Below the pieces are notes generated by a model. It saw nothing but the letters and a program-made list of their open reading frames with translations. It was not told where the DNA came from and ran no database searches. Shown here one piece after another: positions 1-10,800 of a stretch of 64,000 nt of DNA. Each line of letters opens with the position of its first letter. Position 1 is the first letter of the stretch. This DNA is from Canna indica (taxonomy: Eukaryota; Streptophyta; Magnoliopsida; Zingiberales; Cannaceae), in contig CP136896.1 of the NCBI GenBank assembly GCA_034359265.1, positions 37,314,001 through 37,378,000 of the forward strand. Reading direction: 5' to 3'. The position numbers were made by a program, and so were the translations under genes.

Positions 1-419
1 ATGTCACTTGAATCAAAATTGCATTTCATATGGTATCATCACACTTATGTGTTGCCTTGTAATGGGGCTTTGAGACTTATTGATGTTTGCCTTCTATAGG
101 CTTGCCTTGATAGGATGGACTATAGTGGTAGATGATGCTCAAATTTATGGTTTTCTTAGTTTTAATGATGGAACTCATTAATAGTGTCTTAGTTCTTGCC
201 CATTTCGATTGATGTCAAAAGGGAGACAAAAAGTAATGGTCACATTTGTTTTATGATGCATATAGATAGGGGGAGTTAGTTACAAGCACAATATACATAT
301 TGATAGAGGGAGTATATGTTAAGTTGCGTATGCCCTAACTCAAACTCACAAATGATACTTAGAGTCTTCTTTTATATAAAATTTCATGTTGTGTTTGTCA
401 TCATCAAAGAGGGGGAGAT
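1..419 (+). mobile_element. 3' tail of a Sirevirus-type copia internal region
   Basis: Non-coding tail of a Ty1/copia element, ending in the polypurine tract AAAGAGGGGGAGAT at 406-419 directly before TGTTGG of an LTR. Upstream purine runs at about 219-234 and 267-277 and the phrase TGTCATCATCAAAG before the tract match the tails at 36402-36670 and, inverted, at 3050-3260. Multiplied polypurine tracts before the 3' LTR are a known Sirevirus trait. No ORF is visible; the element's body lies outside the window. Confidence 0.7.
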
Positions 420-1430
420 TGTTGGCTTAAGGGTTCCCCCTAGGCTTTGATCTCTATTTTGATGATAAGTATTTAATATATGTGTGTGAAGTTTTGAGTT
501 CAGGTTGAGGTTGCGATAAGCACGCGAACTGCGTTCATTGAATCGCAAAAATCGTCAAGAAAGGATTGGATGCAGATTAAGTAGATTCCTTCTAATATAT
601 CCCTAGGATCTCATCCCAAGCTTATTTGTAAAGTTATCCAAGTCAAAACTTGGTAACAAAACCCATGAAAAAGCATGTAACAAAGCAAATGTAGAAATTA
701 GCCTCAGCCCAGGTTCAGTCGATCGAACATGGCAGAAAATCAGCAGTAGCCACTTCTGTCGATCGGTCGGTTGACCGAACAAGGCCGAATTCTGGCAGTG
801 GCTACTTCGATCGACCGGTCGGTCGATCGATCAAAGCCAAAATCTGGTAGTGTCTACTTCGGTCGATCGGATAGTAGAGGAGTTAAAATGCGATAAAGTC
901 AGTCGACCATTTGGTCGACTGAACATAGCGACAGAAGGCCAGAACGCCAGCAGTCGCTGGGTAATCGATCGGTCGATTGATCGACGATCGATCGACAAGC
1001 GACCGATCGGCGTCCAACGGGTGAAAAAATGCCGGTTGAAGAGCCGATCCTTGGGAGGGGTTATAAATACCCCTCACCAACCTTCATTAACTCTTCTTAA
1101 CCATTGAGATAAGCTTCCAAAGTGTGATTTGTGCCTTCTAAGCTTGATTTGCTCGTGCTTGCTTATCCGATCGACAACTTCTCTCAAGCGCTCATCTTCC
1201 CTCAACTCCGGCTTTGATTCGATCTCAACGTCTTGTGGAGTTGGAGGCATTGAAGGCTTGGAAAAGAGCTCTTAGCCTTGGTTTACTCCTTAGCTCTTTT
1301 CATTGTAATTTTAATTGTTATTCGAACTTGGTTTTCATTGATTAGCTTACTAGGTGTGCTAGTGTAAACACTTACGGTTTACTTTGTAGAATTGTGTTTT
1401 TCCTAGGTGAATAGGTTTGAGGAGTTCTCA
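420..1430 (+). repeat. Sirevirus LTR, 3'-truncated
   Basis: Begins TGTTGGCTTAAGG right after a polypurine tract and aligns with the LTR starts at 52927 and 56587. It contains a GTCGATCGGTCG palindrome array at 720-1010, then a TATA box at 1062-1068, the order expected of U3. The terminal ...CAACA end is missing: around 1430 the sequence passes directly into an inverted copia RT fragment, so this LTR was cut by rearrangement. The apparent ORFs at 850-1107 and 883-1080 are palindrome-array artefacts. Confidence 0.75.
1055..1075 (+). promoter_or_regulatory. TATA box inside an inverted repeat (Sirevirus LTR)
   Basis: GAGGGGT (1055-1061), loop TATAAAT (1062-1068), ACCCCTC (1069-1075): perfect 7-bp arms around the box. 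Its place just after the palindrome array fits the core promoter at the U3/R boundary. The other Sirevirus LTRs have different but still complementary arms (see findings). Confidence 0.6.
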
Positions 1431-3010
1431 AATCAAATTGTTGTAATTCCCAACCAAAATGTGCAGCAAGTGACAATAAAACTCTTACGGTGTTCATTTT
1501 CGCCACTGGAGCAAATGACTCTTGATAATCAATCCCATATGTTTGGGTATATCATTTTGCCACCAACCTAGTCTTGTATCAGTCCAATGTACCAATAGCC
1601 TTGTACTTAACATTATAGAACCATCGGCATCCTATAGTCTTCTTTTCTTTTGGGCGATCAACAATGTCCCATGTGCCATTTTTCTCCAGCGCACTCATTT
1701 CCTCCTTCATGGCTTGGATCCAATTCTCATCATTCAATGCTTCTTGTACAGATTATGGAACTTTAATAGAATCAAGGGTTACTATAAAACTCTTGTGTTG
1801 CATAGACAAATCTTTTGAAGAGATAAAATGAGAAATAGGGTACTTAGTACAAGACCTTTTCCCTTTCCTCAAGGTAATAGGTAAATCGTCAAGGTCAGGA
1901 TCACAACTACTAAAAGGAGCAGTTAAAAAATTAGGATCAAGTATAAAAGTTGTGACATTTGCAGTACTTACAGTAAGATTGGACGTTTAAGATTGTTGTT
2001 GGACTAGCTTGGACTCTTTCCTCCTCTTGTAAACCAAAATTGGTGATTTCGGCAGTTCAACTGTTGTTGATTTAGATGAGGTGTGAGGGACAAGTTCAGA
2101 TATAGTTACTGATTCAGATAAAGTTGTTGTTACAATTGCGGTATGCGAAGGAAGAGTGATGGCCTCAATTTCAACTTGTTTAACTGTACCTAACTAAGGG
2201 GAGGTAGAATTATTGGGGGCTAGTACCTTTAGTTGTATTAGAGTGTAAAGGAGATTCAGAATAAAGATTTATGTTTAAGTTATCGAACTCAAATAACTCA
2301 GCTTCTATATTACTCTTCCCCTGAAGGTGACGAGTAGAAAAGAAAGATTCATTTGCATTGAAGGTGACATCCATAGAAATAAAAAAATGATGGCTAGAAT
2401 GATGATAACATTTATACCCTTTTTTATCATGTGAATAACCGAGGAAAACACACTTAACGACACGTGGATCAAGCTTATTGCGATGTTGTTTGTGAATATG
2501 AACAAAAGCAGCACACCCAAGAACACGAGATGTAAGACTTTTCATAATAGGGACAGAAGGAAAAAAAGATGTCATTGTCTCTATTAGACTTTTATAATCA
2601 AGGACACGAGAAAGCGACCTACTTATAAATAGGCAGCAGTTAAAATAGCTTCCCCTCAATATGATTTTGGAACCGACATTTGGAACAATAGAGATCTCGT
2701 AACTTCAAATAAATGTCTATTTTTTCTTTCGTCGACACTATTTTGTTGAGAAGTATCAACACACATGAGTTCATGAACAAGACCTTTTTCCTTAAAGAAA
2801 GTTGAAAGAGTTTGATTAACATACTCTTTACCATTATCCGAATAAAAGCGTTTAATTGAGGTCCCAAATTGAGTGTGAATCATGTGATAAAAATTGATGA
2901 ACAATTGAGAAACTTTAGATTTATCTTTCATTAAAAAGATCCATGTGACTCTAGTGTAATAGGGCCATTTAGCTCCAGTGACATTGAAAACTTTAGTAGG
3001 GCCCCAAACA
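1431..3010 (-). pseudogene. Ty1/copia pol fragment (integrase core to RT N-terminus)
   Basis: Reading on the minus strand from 3010 downward, the integrase core starts at DVWGP and passes SDNGKEY and the ERKNRH glutamate region (3027-2656), giving the D-D-E order. The integrase C-terminal part follows (2659-2210, phrases LGCAAFVH and CVFLGYS). A linker and the RT start follow, with KKTIGCRW, LVAKWYTQ and SFAPVAKMNTVRVLLSL between about 1860 and 1436. The RT palm with its catalytic aspartates is absent because the fragment ends at an LTR junction near 1430. Frame changes occur near 2650 and 2210. The RT wording differs from the Sirevirus RT at 57812, so this is another copia lineage. It is a dead fragment. 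Confidence 0.8.
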
Positions 3011-3894
3011 TCCAAGATTAAGACCAAGGTTTAAAACCTTAGGCCAACAATCTCCCCCTTTTTGATGATGACAAATATCCTTAAGAAAATATATATACTA
3101 AAGCACAAAGGATATCAACGAAGGGATTTCTTCCCCTATCGTCATTCATATCTAAGTAAATTTACTCCCCCTATCTATATGCATGGATTTCTTATATTTT
3201 CTTCTCTTTTACCTATATTTTTCTCTTCCTTTTGACATCAATCCAAAAGGAAAAGAAAAGTCAACTAAAGTCAAGGTTGAGACTAGAAAATATTTTTCAT
3301 GAAAGCCAAAGTCAACCAAGTCAAGGGATGAAAATATTATATCAATTGTGAGACTAATCAATACATGATATCAAAGAATTCTAAGTCTACTATTCATGTA
3401 TCTAGCTCAAGTAATGATATTTTCATGTATCGGTCAACATATCAAAAACCATTTTAGAAATAAATTTTCACGAGTCAAAATGAGAACGAAACCAAAAGCA
3501 TGATTCTAACATCATAATTAAAGTCTCATTCGAAGATTTCGACGAAAATCCGAAGTACCAAAAAAATGAGCACTTGGAAAGAACGATACTTTAAAATTTC
3601 GAAATTCAATTTCAAAAGTCCATAATAAATCTTGTATACACTCAAGATTTTTTAAATTTTTATGCCATAAGATAGATTATCAAAGGAAGATGCAGATTCA
3701 AGAATCAACCGAAAATTATTTTTCTGCATTTTCCTAAAAAATTACTAAGTTCTAGTGGCATTTTCGTAAATAATTAGAATTTTTCAAAATATTTCCAGAT
3801 TTCATTCAAACTTTCTGGATACCAAGATATGGTCATCTAAAGCATGTGTATCAAGTTTGAAGTGAAAATAATGTCATTTGATCAATTTGTCAAC
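3011..3894 (-). mobile_element. Non-autonomous Sirevirus copy A: 3' LTR stub, PPT and tail
   Basis: Minus strand. A 39-bp LTR start (3011-3049, TGTTGGCCTAAGG...) is followed by the polypurine tract at 3050-3063 and the conserved purine-rich tail (about 3064-3260). AT-rich non-coding DNA continues to the gypsy insertion at 3900 and resumes at 15764. The LTR is cut after 39 bp by the copia fragment. Together with 15764-21295 this is one gag-only Sirevirus read right to left. Confidence 0.7.
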
Positions 3895-4180
3895 TTACTT
3901 GTAAGACTCGAGGTCTTCTAATATAAAATTTATTTTAAGTGCAGCGCACCGAATCAAGAGTTAGTCGGGTCGAGTCACGGAATCGCCGCGAGTAGAAGGT
4001 ATAATTCAAGCCTTATGAAATTTTATTTGTTAAATTGTTCCTTCCTTCTTAGGCATAAGATGTCTTAGTAGAGTCGAGTTCAAATAGTGTGTGTGGATTG
4101 AATCGGGGCTCGAATCGGAGTTGGATTGAGTCAACTAGGGGCCAAGTGAATAGGGGGGGGGGTATAATGGTCAAGTGAAT

Positions 4181-4235
4181 ATGAGGGAATAAATCCCTCA
4201 TCCCTAGTCGTGCGGCTCACCATTGGAGCCGCACG
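4181..4235 (+). promoter_or_regulatory. Two adjacent stem-loops at the LTR transcription-start region
   Basis: Stem-loop 1: ATGAGGGA (4181-4188), loop ATAAA, TCCCTCAT (4194-4201), both arms perfect, with AATAAA at the loop. Stem-loop 2: CGTGCGGCTC (4209-4218), loop ACCATTG, GAGCCGCACG (4226-4235), perfect 10-bp arms. Paired equivalents occur in other LTRs at 22242-22265, 41388-41442 and 60395-60416. The 3' LTR copy at 12625-12680 has decayed arms. Confidence 0.6.
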
Positions 4236-4805
4236 CAACCCGAGAAGAGAGAGGGAGGAGGGGAAGCTTTGGAGTCGGCACCGGATTCGTGCGCCGTCGG
4301 ATAGATCAAGATCGTCGTCGCTCGTCCCTTCTTATTCCTTGATCAAGGTGAGTGGATCGAACCTTGTTGTGAAGGGTAGGCGGGTGGCCGACCCAAGGTT
4401 TAGGGGTTTTCTCTGATTTCTCGAAAAATTCCGTCCATTCACCGATGTTCTTCCAAGATTTGATTTGAATGTTATGTACATGTTGTTCGTATAAAGTTTT
4501 TCATCATTTTTCTCGATGTTTAGGGCCGGCCACATGAAGGTCATGCCGAAAGGGGGAAGGTCATGCCGAATTTTTCCCCCATTTCCTAGAGTGGTCGGAA
4601 GCCCTCGGATCGAGTTTCTCGCGCGATTGACCACTTGATTCTTCTCAATCCTGGTCGAATATATGCTCTCCTACACTACTTGCTCTCGGCTGAGCATGAA
4701 CAGCCTTGGGTAGGCTCGGCCGAGTGGGTATTAGGGGGAGAAAGGTCTTGCTATGTTTTATGCTTACATGTAGGGTACTATATCATATTTTTTTGTTGTA
4801 GATCA

Positions 4806-6458
4806 TGTTGGCCTAAGGTTTTCTACCTTGGTCTTAATCTCGGTTTAGATGATAACAAACATGGAACTAATATTTCATTGATAAATCTTTTAGGTTCCAA
4901 GTCGGTTAGCGTACGTCGTCCCCGATCGGAAAAATTGAAGAAATCGAAGAAATCGGCAAGGATGCTCGTCGACACTCGGGATTCTTCAGGAAGTTAGAGT
5001 TTAGGTTTAGGGTGTCTAGAATGTAATGTAATCCTCTTTATGATGCAAAGAATCCAAAAACCATACCCAAACCCCAAAACATGCAAACCCGGAAACCGCC
5101 CTGAAATTCACTAAGCCTAGGGAGCTCCTTGGAGGGCTATATGACCTAGACATTTTTTTTCTTGACACAAAAAATGGCGATAATTCTTCCTTGGGTAGAA
5201 ACTAGATAACAAGGTATTTTAAAAGATTTTTTGAAAGCCTTTATCCTACCCATATTTCAACCGGGACATTAGCAAGTTTTTGTTTTTCAGAAATTTGTAC
5301 TAGACCCCAAAAACTAGATTTTGATTCTTAAGGATTTTATTTTTTTAGATATTTTTATTGAATCCAAATGGGGGGCAATCCTTATATAACATTTATTTTT
5401 TAAAGTTATTAACTTAAAGTTAATAAAGGTTATATAAGTAGACCTAGCGAAGATGGAACCAGAAACGAGCAAACGAGCAAAAAAATCAGCAAACTGGGCT
5501 GATTTTTCCAGTTTCAGTCGATCGGTCGATCGACTGAATAGTGCCAAAAATTGGCAGTAGCCAATTCGGTCGACCAAATGTGGTGAAAAATTGGCAGTAG
5601 CCATTTCGGTCGACCGAAGTGTGCCAGAAAGCGGCAGTTTGCTTTCGGTCGATCGATCGGTCGATAAAAATGGCTAGTTTTCTGCTTGTTGAGCCGCCTG
5701 TTTCATCCCATCTCCTCAAGGCTTATAAATAGAAGCCTTAGCAAGCCTTCCACCCTTAATCTAAGCTTTCATTGAGCCATTCTTGATCATTCTCAAAGCA
5801 ATTATTGAGTCATCCCTTTGATAACCCTAGTTTCCATGATACATCCTTGATCTTGCCTTCAAGCTTTGAACGATTCATCATTGAGACATCAAGAGGAACT
5901 AGGACTCGTGTTTGGAGCTAAGTATTTGTTGTATTATTTATTTGCTCCATTATTTGTGTATTTTGGTGATTTATTTCATTATATTTGAGCTTGTGAAGAC
6001 CTAGGTTGTTAGGTCTTGAAATTGGGTGATAACCTTGGTGTTTAAGGTTTAAATCCATCGGTATAAACATAGTTTGCTAGGATTGAGGTGGGAGAGTGCT
6101 CTCGGTAGGAAGGCGGAGACTTCCGAGTGTGGAAGTGTCTTCAGTGTGAGAGTGGAGACTCTTCGGAGAAAACGTCCTCGGTGTAAAGGAAACAAGATAA
6201 TCTAGTAAAGCTAGTTTGGAAATCCTAAGTGGGGTGCTTAGGTAGTGGAGTAGGCATTGGGGCCGAACCACTATAAATAATTGTGTTTGCATTGATTCTA
6301 CTTGTGTTTATTTCATTATCATATTTAATTTGCTTCCGCTTGCTACTGAACTTGAAATTTGCCTAAGTAACCAAAAAAATGATTAAAGTCAGATTTAGGC
6401 AAAAAGATTAGTAAATATACTATTCACCGCGCCTCTAGTGTGTCCATTTCACCCAACA
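4806..6458 (+). mobile_element. Solo Sirevirus LTR with perfect 5-bp TSD
   Basis: TGTTGGCCTAAGG ... CACCCAACA, 1653 bp, flanked by identical GATCA at 4801-4805 and 6459-6463. The uninterrupted site exists at about 13217-13232 in the 3' LTR of the same gypsy. Inside are the GTCGATCGG palindrome array (5515-5670), a TATA box in an inverted repeat (5718-5739) and the typical R-U5 part. The internal region was lost by LTR-LTR recombination. Confidence 0.92.
5718..5739 (+). promoter_or_regulatory. TATA box inside an inverted repeat (solo LTR)
   Basis: AAGGCTT (5718-5724), ATAAATAG, AAGCCTT (5733-5739): perfect 7-bp arms, with the TATA box TTATAAATA overlapping the left arm. The arm sequence is unlike that at 1055-1075, yet pairing is kept. 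Confidence 0.6.
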
Positions 6459-7917
6459 GATCATTCACATGACTTGGTAAACACACTATATATGAAACTT
6501 GGTAGTGATGGATTGAGATTAGTATATTATAAGGAAATATTCTTGGTAGTGCATACATGGTTAGGATCTTAGTATGGCATGTGAATCGTGGGAATGTTTC
6601 ATTTAATTTCTAATATATATGCTCAGTTGTTACCTTGTGAGATAGTTACTTACCTTGCTGGAATTTCTTTATAAATGCAGAATTTAATCATGTTGTTGTA
6701 GAAATCATGTGTATAATTATGGTATTACTTGTAGAATAATTCCCTATTAAGTTATCTGCTGTGACATAATTGTATTCAGATATTTCTACACTCATGACCT
6801 GTAATTTAAACTTAAGGAATCAGGCGAATGATGCTAGATGACTACAAGTAAATTCTATGGTGTTTAATTATTCGGAGAAACTTGAATGTAGACAAGCTAG
6901 GTTTCACACCTAGGGAACAATCAGCAGGCAATAGTGTGCAGCTGGTATGGCCCAGAATAAGGGGGCCGAGTACGGGTGAATGCCCGAGATTTTTAAATAA
7001 GGAAACTTCAAAACACTTTGTATGTGTACTGTGATTGCGATGGTCAGCTGAGAAGCATGAACGGTCGAAACGACTAATGCTTGACTCTGCGGGTGATTTG
7101 GGTCTTGAGATTGCACAAGCGGGTCCGCTAGGTGTTAGACCCGAGTGGCTGAGGGTCTTGAGATTCCGTCTGTGGGCCACGCTGACGGTAGACCCCGAGT
7201 TGGGTGGGACTAGCTATCCTTAGCTCGGTGGGTTCCTGAGACTAGTTGACCATCCTGGTCGACGGCCCGGTGTTTGTTTGATTTCCCTTATATGGGATAT
7301 GGGCCGTGTGGCCGAATTGTTGTCTTGTGGTATGGGGCCGTTTTGGGCCTGGCCTATGGTTTATACAGGATGTCCATCAGGCCGGTTGTTACATCTTGAT
7401 TTGATTAGATCCCTACAATTATAAATTGCTGACTTTTATGCATGTTGTTATTGGGGATTTATGTGGAGGTTCGGAAGGACTGCTCACTGAGTCCCATGTG
7501 GACTCACGATTTATTTCTATTGTTTTGCAGAGCCCGACTAGCGAGGTGAGGCTTGGAGTCATGGTGCAACTGGAGTGCAGGTAGTGGCATAAATCTCGTA
7601 GCAGCGTCTAGTAGTTGTAGTCGTGGTGTCTAGATTTGTCATTTTTTTTTACATACACTGAGAGATGTTGTTTTGAAAATTTGGTATTCGACTTTAACGC
7701 AAGTTGTTTGTTTTTATAGTTGGTTTGTTGCCAACTCTTTGAAAATTGTGAACCTTCTTTAAAACCTAAGAAAAGTTTGCATCATTGTTCTCTTACTCGG
7801 ATATTTTTCTTATGGATAGTTTGTTGTATCAGTATGTTGATATTCAGTGTATGTGGTAGGATTTGGCATAAGACACAGACCCTGTCCGGTCACGCGACCC
7901 CGAGTTGGGGCGTGACA

Positions 7918-7935
7918 AAGTTGGTATCAGAGCTT
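7918..7935 (+). promoter_or_regulatory. Gypsy-1 primer binding site (Met-tRNA type)
   Basis: TGGTATCAGAGC at 7922-7933, four bases after the LTR end, is complementary to the 3' end of plant initiator Met-tRNA, the usual primer of these elements. It is the binding site, not a tRNA gene. Confidence 0.85.
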
Positions 7936-8129
7936 TTGGTTAGGTCTTGACTACAACTAGGAGTTGGGTACCGTATGAGACATATGCTAGCGTGTCGACG
8001 TGCGGTATAGGTATGCTACAAGATCTATCAACCATGACTGCACTCAGTGCACCATGCGGTTAGTAATTTAAATTACAGTTGAATGGATTGTGTATGTTAA
8101 TGAGAGAATTGTTTCTCTATGATAGTGTG

Positions 8130-8895
8130 ATGGGGACTCACAATACTGCACTGAGCGGCAGTGGCAGTAATTCGGCAGAGCGCCGGGCCCGAGGCCAGGG
8201 CCGGGCTAGGGAAAGAGAGCAGTCTGAAGAACAGGGGCAAGACTCTATGGTTGCTCAACTGCAAGCTCAGGTGGCTCAGTTAACAAAGGCACTCCTCAGA
8301 GAGCAGGAGTTGAGACATCAGATGCAGCAGTAGTAGCAGCCACCGCCGCAGCATGTACCTGTGGTTCCAGTAGTACCGGAGGTAGCCGAGATAATAGCAT
8401 CGGTGATCAAGGTTCCAGGAGCCCCATCTTATGCAAACTTCGTCATGCTGAAGCCGCCAAAATTCACCGAAATAGATCAGTAGGTGGAAGTCATTGAGTT
8501 TTTGGGGGACTGCTATGAACTGTGCATGGAACTAGGGTGCTCATCAGAAGCAGCAGCTCGTATGGTCGGGCTACAAATGAGGGGATCGGCAAAGGTCTGG
8601 CTACACACTTGGAGGGCTCGCATGGCCGGCCAAGAAAAAAAATTCGGCCGCAGGGACCTGGAGGCCGACCGGGTTACTCTGAGGGGACAGCAGCTACCAC
8701 AGACCACTAGGAGAGCAGAGAACAGGGTGGTGGTCGGGGTCGTGGGGGCACTTTAAGAAGGACTGTCTGGACAGTGTTGGCCAGAGAGCTGAGCAGTCAA
8801 AAGGAAAGGCGCCCATGTTTGTGGGTTCTGTGGCTCAGCGAGGGCAGACGCAGAGTAGGGGACTGCAAGCTAATCATTAAGAGAGACCGTTGGCC
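8130..8895 (+). pseudogene. Gypsy-1 gag remnant
   Basis: The N-terminus MGTHNTALSGSGSNSAERR begins at 8130 and runs into a Q-rich coiled-coil-like stretch (MVAQLQAQVAQLTKALLREQ). A run of TAG codons follows at about 8331, where CAG codons are expected. The part at 8484-8756 still reads as a gag core (QVVEVIEFLGDCYELC-like, then GCSSEAAARMVGLQMRGSAKVWL). It then jumps, through an internal deletion, to the region before the protease, and no intact CCHC zinc knuckle remains. Function in the family: nucleocapsid/capsid assembly. Not translatable as a whole. Confidence 0.65.
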
Positions 8896-8922
8896 AGGGT
8901 TTTCGCCATGAACTGCGATGGG

Positions 8923-9335
8923 GCATAGGCATCAAAGGCACTGGTGACAGGTACTATTTTAGTCAGTTCATCTATTGCTTATGTTCTGTTCGATCCGGGT
9001 GCCATGCACTCATTTGTATCTACCAAATTTGCTGTCGGATTGCCTATGACACCTTCTTTGCTTGTTGTGTCGTATGTGGTGTCAACGACTATGGGCGACT
9101 CATTAATAGCAGGGTCAATGTTCCATGACTGAGAAGTGCTAATCTGTGGTCATCTATTGAAGGCTGAATTGACACTTTTGCCTATGCTTGAAATTGATGT
9201 CATCCTTGGCATGGATTGGCTGGCGGAACACTTTGCGTCAATCAACTGTAGGGCTAAGACTGTCATGTTCAGTAAGACCGGGTTGTCGTAATTCACCTTC
9301 TGTGGAGAAGGAAAGGATGAGCCCATGGGTGTCAT
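8923..9335 (+). pseudogene. Gypsy-1 aspartic protease remnant
   Basis: Reads TGTILVSSSIAYVLFDPG...HSFV followed by LPMLEIDVILGMDWL, the retropepsin-like domain between gag and RT. The catalytic D-S/T-G triad is changed to D-P-G. A TGA lies near 9130 and TAA at about 9290. The homologous protease at 29959 keeps DSGATHSF. Inactive copy. Confidence 0.75.
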
Positions 9336-9429
9336 TTCAGCCCTTAAGACTCATAAATCGTTGTTAGGCAGCTGCCAGTCTTTCTTGGCCTTCGTATCTG
9401 TGGCCGAGGAAAGGGGGGGCACGGCTCAG

Positions 9430-10800
9430 GAAGTTAGTGGAACTCCGGTGATCTGTGAATTCCCTGATGCCTTTCCTGAGGAATTGCCAGGATTGCCGCC
9501 TAAAAGATAAATCGAATTCTGCATTGAATTGCAGCCCGGGGCAGCACCGATCTCCTTCCCACCCTAGAAGATGGCACCCGCCGAACTTAGGCAGTTAAAG
9601 GCACAGTTGCAACAGTTGCTGGACTTGGGCTTCATTCGTCCAAGTGAGTCCCCGTGGGGTTCTCTGGTCCTGTTTGTGAAGAAAAAGGACGGGTCCATGC
9701 ACATGTGCAACGATAGCTCAATAAGGTGACAATCAAAAATCGTTACCCGTTGCCTAGGATCAACGATTAGTTCGACTAGTTGGAGGGGGCACAGTGGTTT
9801 TCGAAGATTGATTTGAGGTCTGGATATCATCAAGTGAGAATCTAAGACTGTGATGTGCCCAAGACTGCCTTTAGGACTCGCTATGGGCATTATGAGTTCC
9901 TGGTGATGTCGTTTGGATTGACTAACGCACCTGTGGCCTTTATGGACCTCATGAACAGAGTGTTCAAAGAATACCTGGTCGGATTTGTGATCGTCTTTAT
10001 TGACGACATCCTAGTGTATTCCAAGAGCAAGTAGGAACACTCCGAGCATATGAAGATGGTCCTGGAAACCCTTAGAAAACATCAGTTATATGCCAAATTC
10101 ACCAAGTGTGAGTTTTGGTTAGAAAGTGTAGGATTCCTAGATCATATAGTGTCCAAGGAAGGAATCAGTGTGGATCCTGCCAAGATAGAGGAGGTAAAGG
10201 ACTGGAAATGACCGACCAGTGTGACTGAAGTCTGCAGTTACTTGGGGTAGCTGGGTATTACAAAAAGTTTGTAGAAAATTTCTCAAAAATTATAGCTCCT
10301 CGAACTCGGTTAACCCAGAGGATGGTCAAATTTGATTGGGACAGGAAGTGTGAGGAGAGCTTTTTGAAGCTCAAAGAATGTCTGACGTCAGCACCAATTC
10401 TGGCTGTACCTTCAGGCTCGGGAGGTTTTGTGGTATATTGTGATGCCTCTCGGGTTGTGGCCTGGGCTGTGTTCTGATGCAGTATGGCAGGGTGATCGCC
10501 TATGCGTCTCATCAGTTTAAAGTGCATGAAAAGAATTACCCAGCACATGATTTCGAACTGGCGGCGGTAGTGTTTGCTCTCAAGCTATGGCGCCACTACT
10601 TGTACGGTGTGGCTTGTGAGATTTATACCGACCACAAAAGTCTCTAGTACTTGCTCACCCAGAAGGAGCTCAATTTAAGGCAGAGGTGATGGCTTGAACT
10701 TCTAAGAGATTATGATTGTACCATCTTGTATCATACCGGGAAGGCCAATGTGGTGGCAAACGCTTTGAGTAGGAAGTCCATGGGTAGCCTGGCCTATTTG
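9430..10800 (+). pseudogene. Gypsy-1 reverse transcriptase and RNase H remnant
   Basis: Starts at the conserved VICEFPDAFPEELPGLPP linker. The RT fingers/palm follow, with the IDLRSGYHQ region (about 9805) and the catalytic box [11 protein letters not shown] (about 9990). Frame losses occur near 9710 and 10240. RNase H follows, with [16 protein letters not shown] and YTDHKSL supplying D, E and D, and a TAG at 10645-10647. The tether motif YHTGKANVVANALSRKS ends the region at about 10775. Many CAG and TGG codons read as TAG. Confidence 0.8.

Larger units (their letters stand above)
4348..7530 (+). other. Predicted leader intron inside the gypsy LTR
   Basis: Donor AAG|GTGAGTGG at 4348 and acceptor TTGTTTTGCAG|AG ending at 7530; about 1.5 kb once the later solo-LTR insert is subtracted. 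The donor is kept at 12773, 22410, 41556, 44400 (minus) and 60113 (minus). The acceptor is kept at 15404 and 43193 and lost (AG to AA) at 14238. Splice-site matches alone do not prove splicing; the support is their preservation in decayed sequence. Confidence 0.4.
3900..7917 (+). repeat. Gypsy-1 5' LTR (about 2.36 kb without its insert)
   Basis: From TGTAAGACTCG to ...GGGGCGTGACA, directly followed by a primer binding site. It is interrupted by a solo LTR at 4806-6458. In order it holds U3, two stem-loops (4181-4235), a purine-rich leader of about 110 bp, a strong 5' splice-site sequence at 4347/4348, a long middle part and a consensus 3' splice site at 7530. Homologous LTRs lie at 12349, 22013, 41111, 52000, 55669 and inverted at 43561 and 58859. 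Confidence 0.85.

Noticed and set aside
720..1010. Regular GTCGATCGG repeats resembling a CRISPR array
   Set aside because: They lie in U3 of plant retrotransposon LTRs, units overlap and vary, there are no unique spacers of equal length and no cas genes.
850..1107. 85-codon ORF
   Set aside because: It is made by the palindrome array, which is open in several frames on both strands; no domain.
7918..7935. Possible tRNA gene (TGGTATCAGAGC)
   Set aside because: Only the 3'-end complement of a tRNA is present, directly after an LTR end; it is a primer binding site. The same holds at 31963 and 19837.
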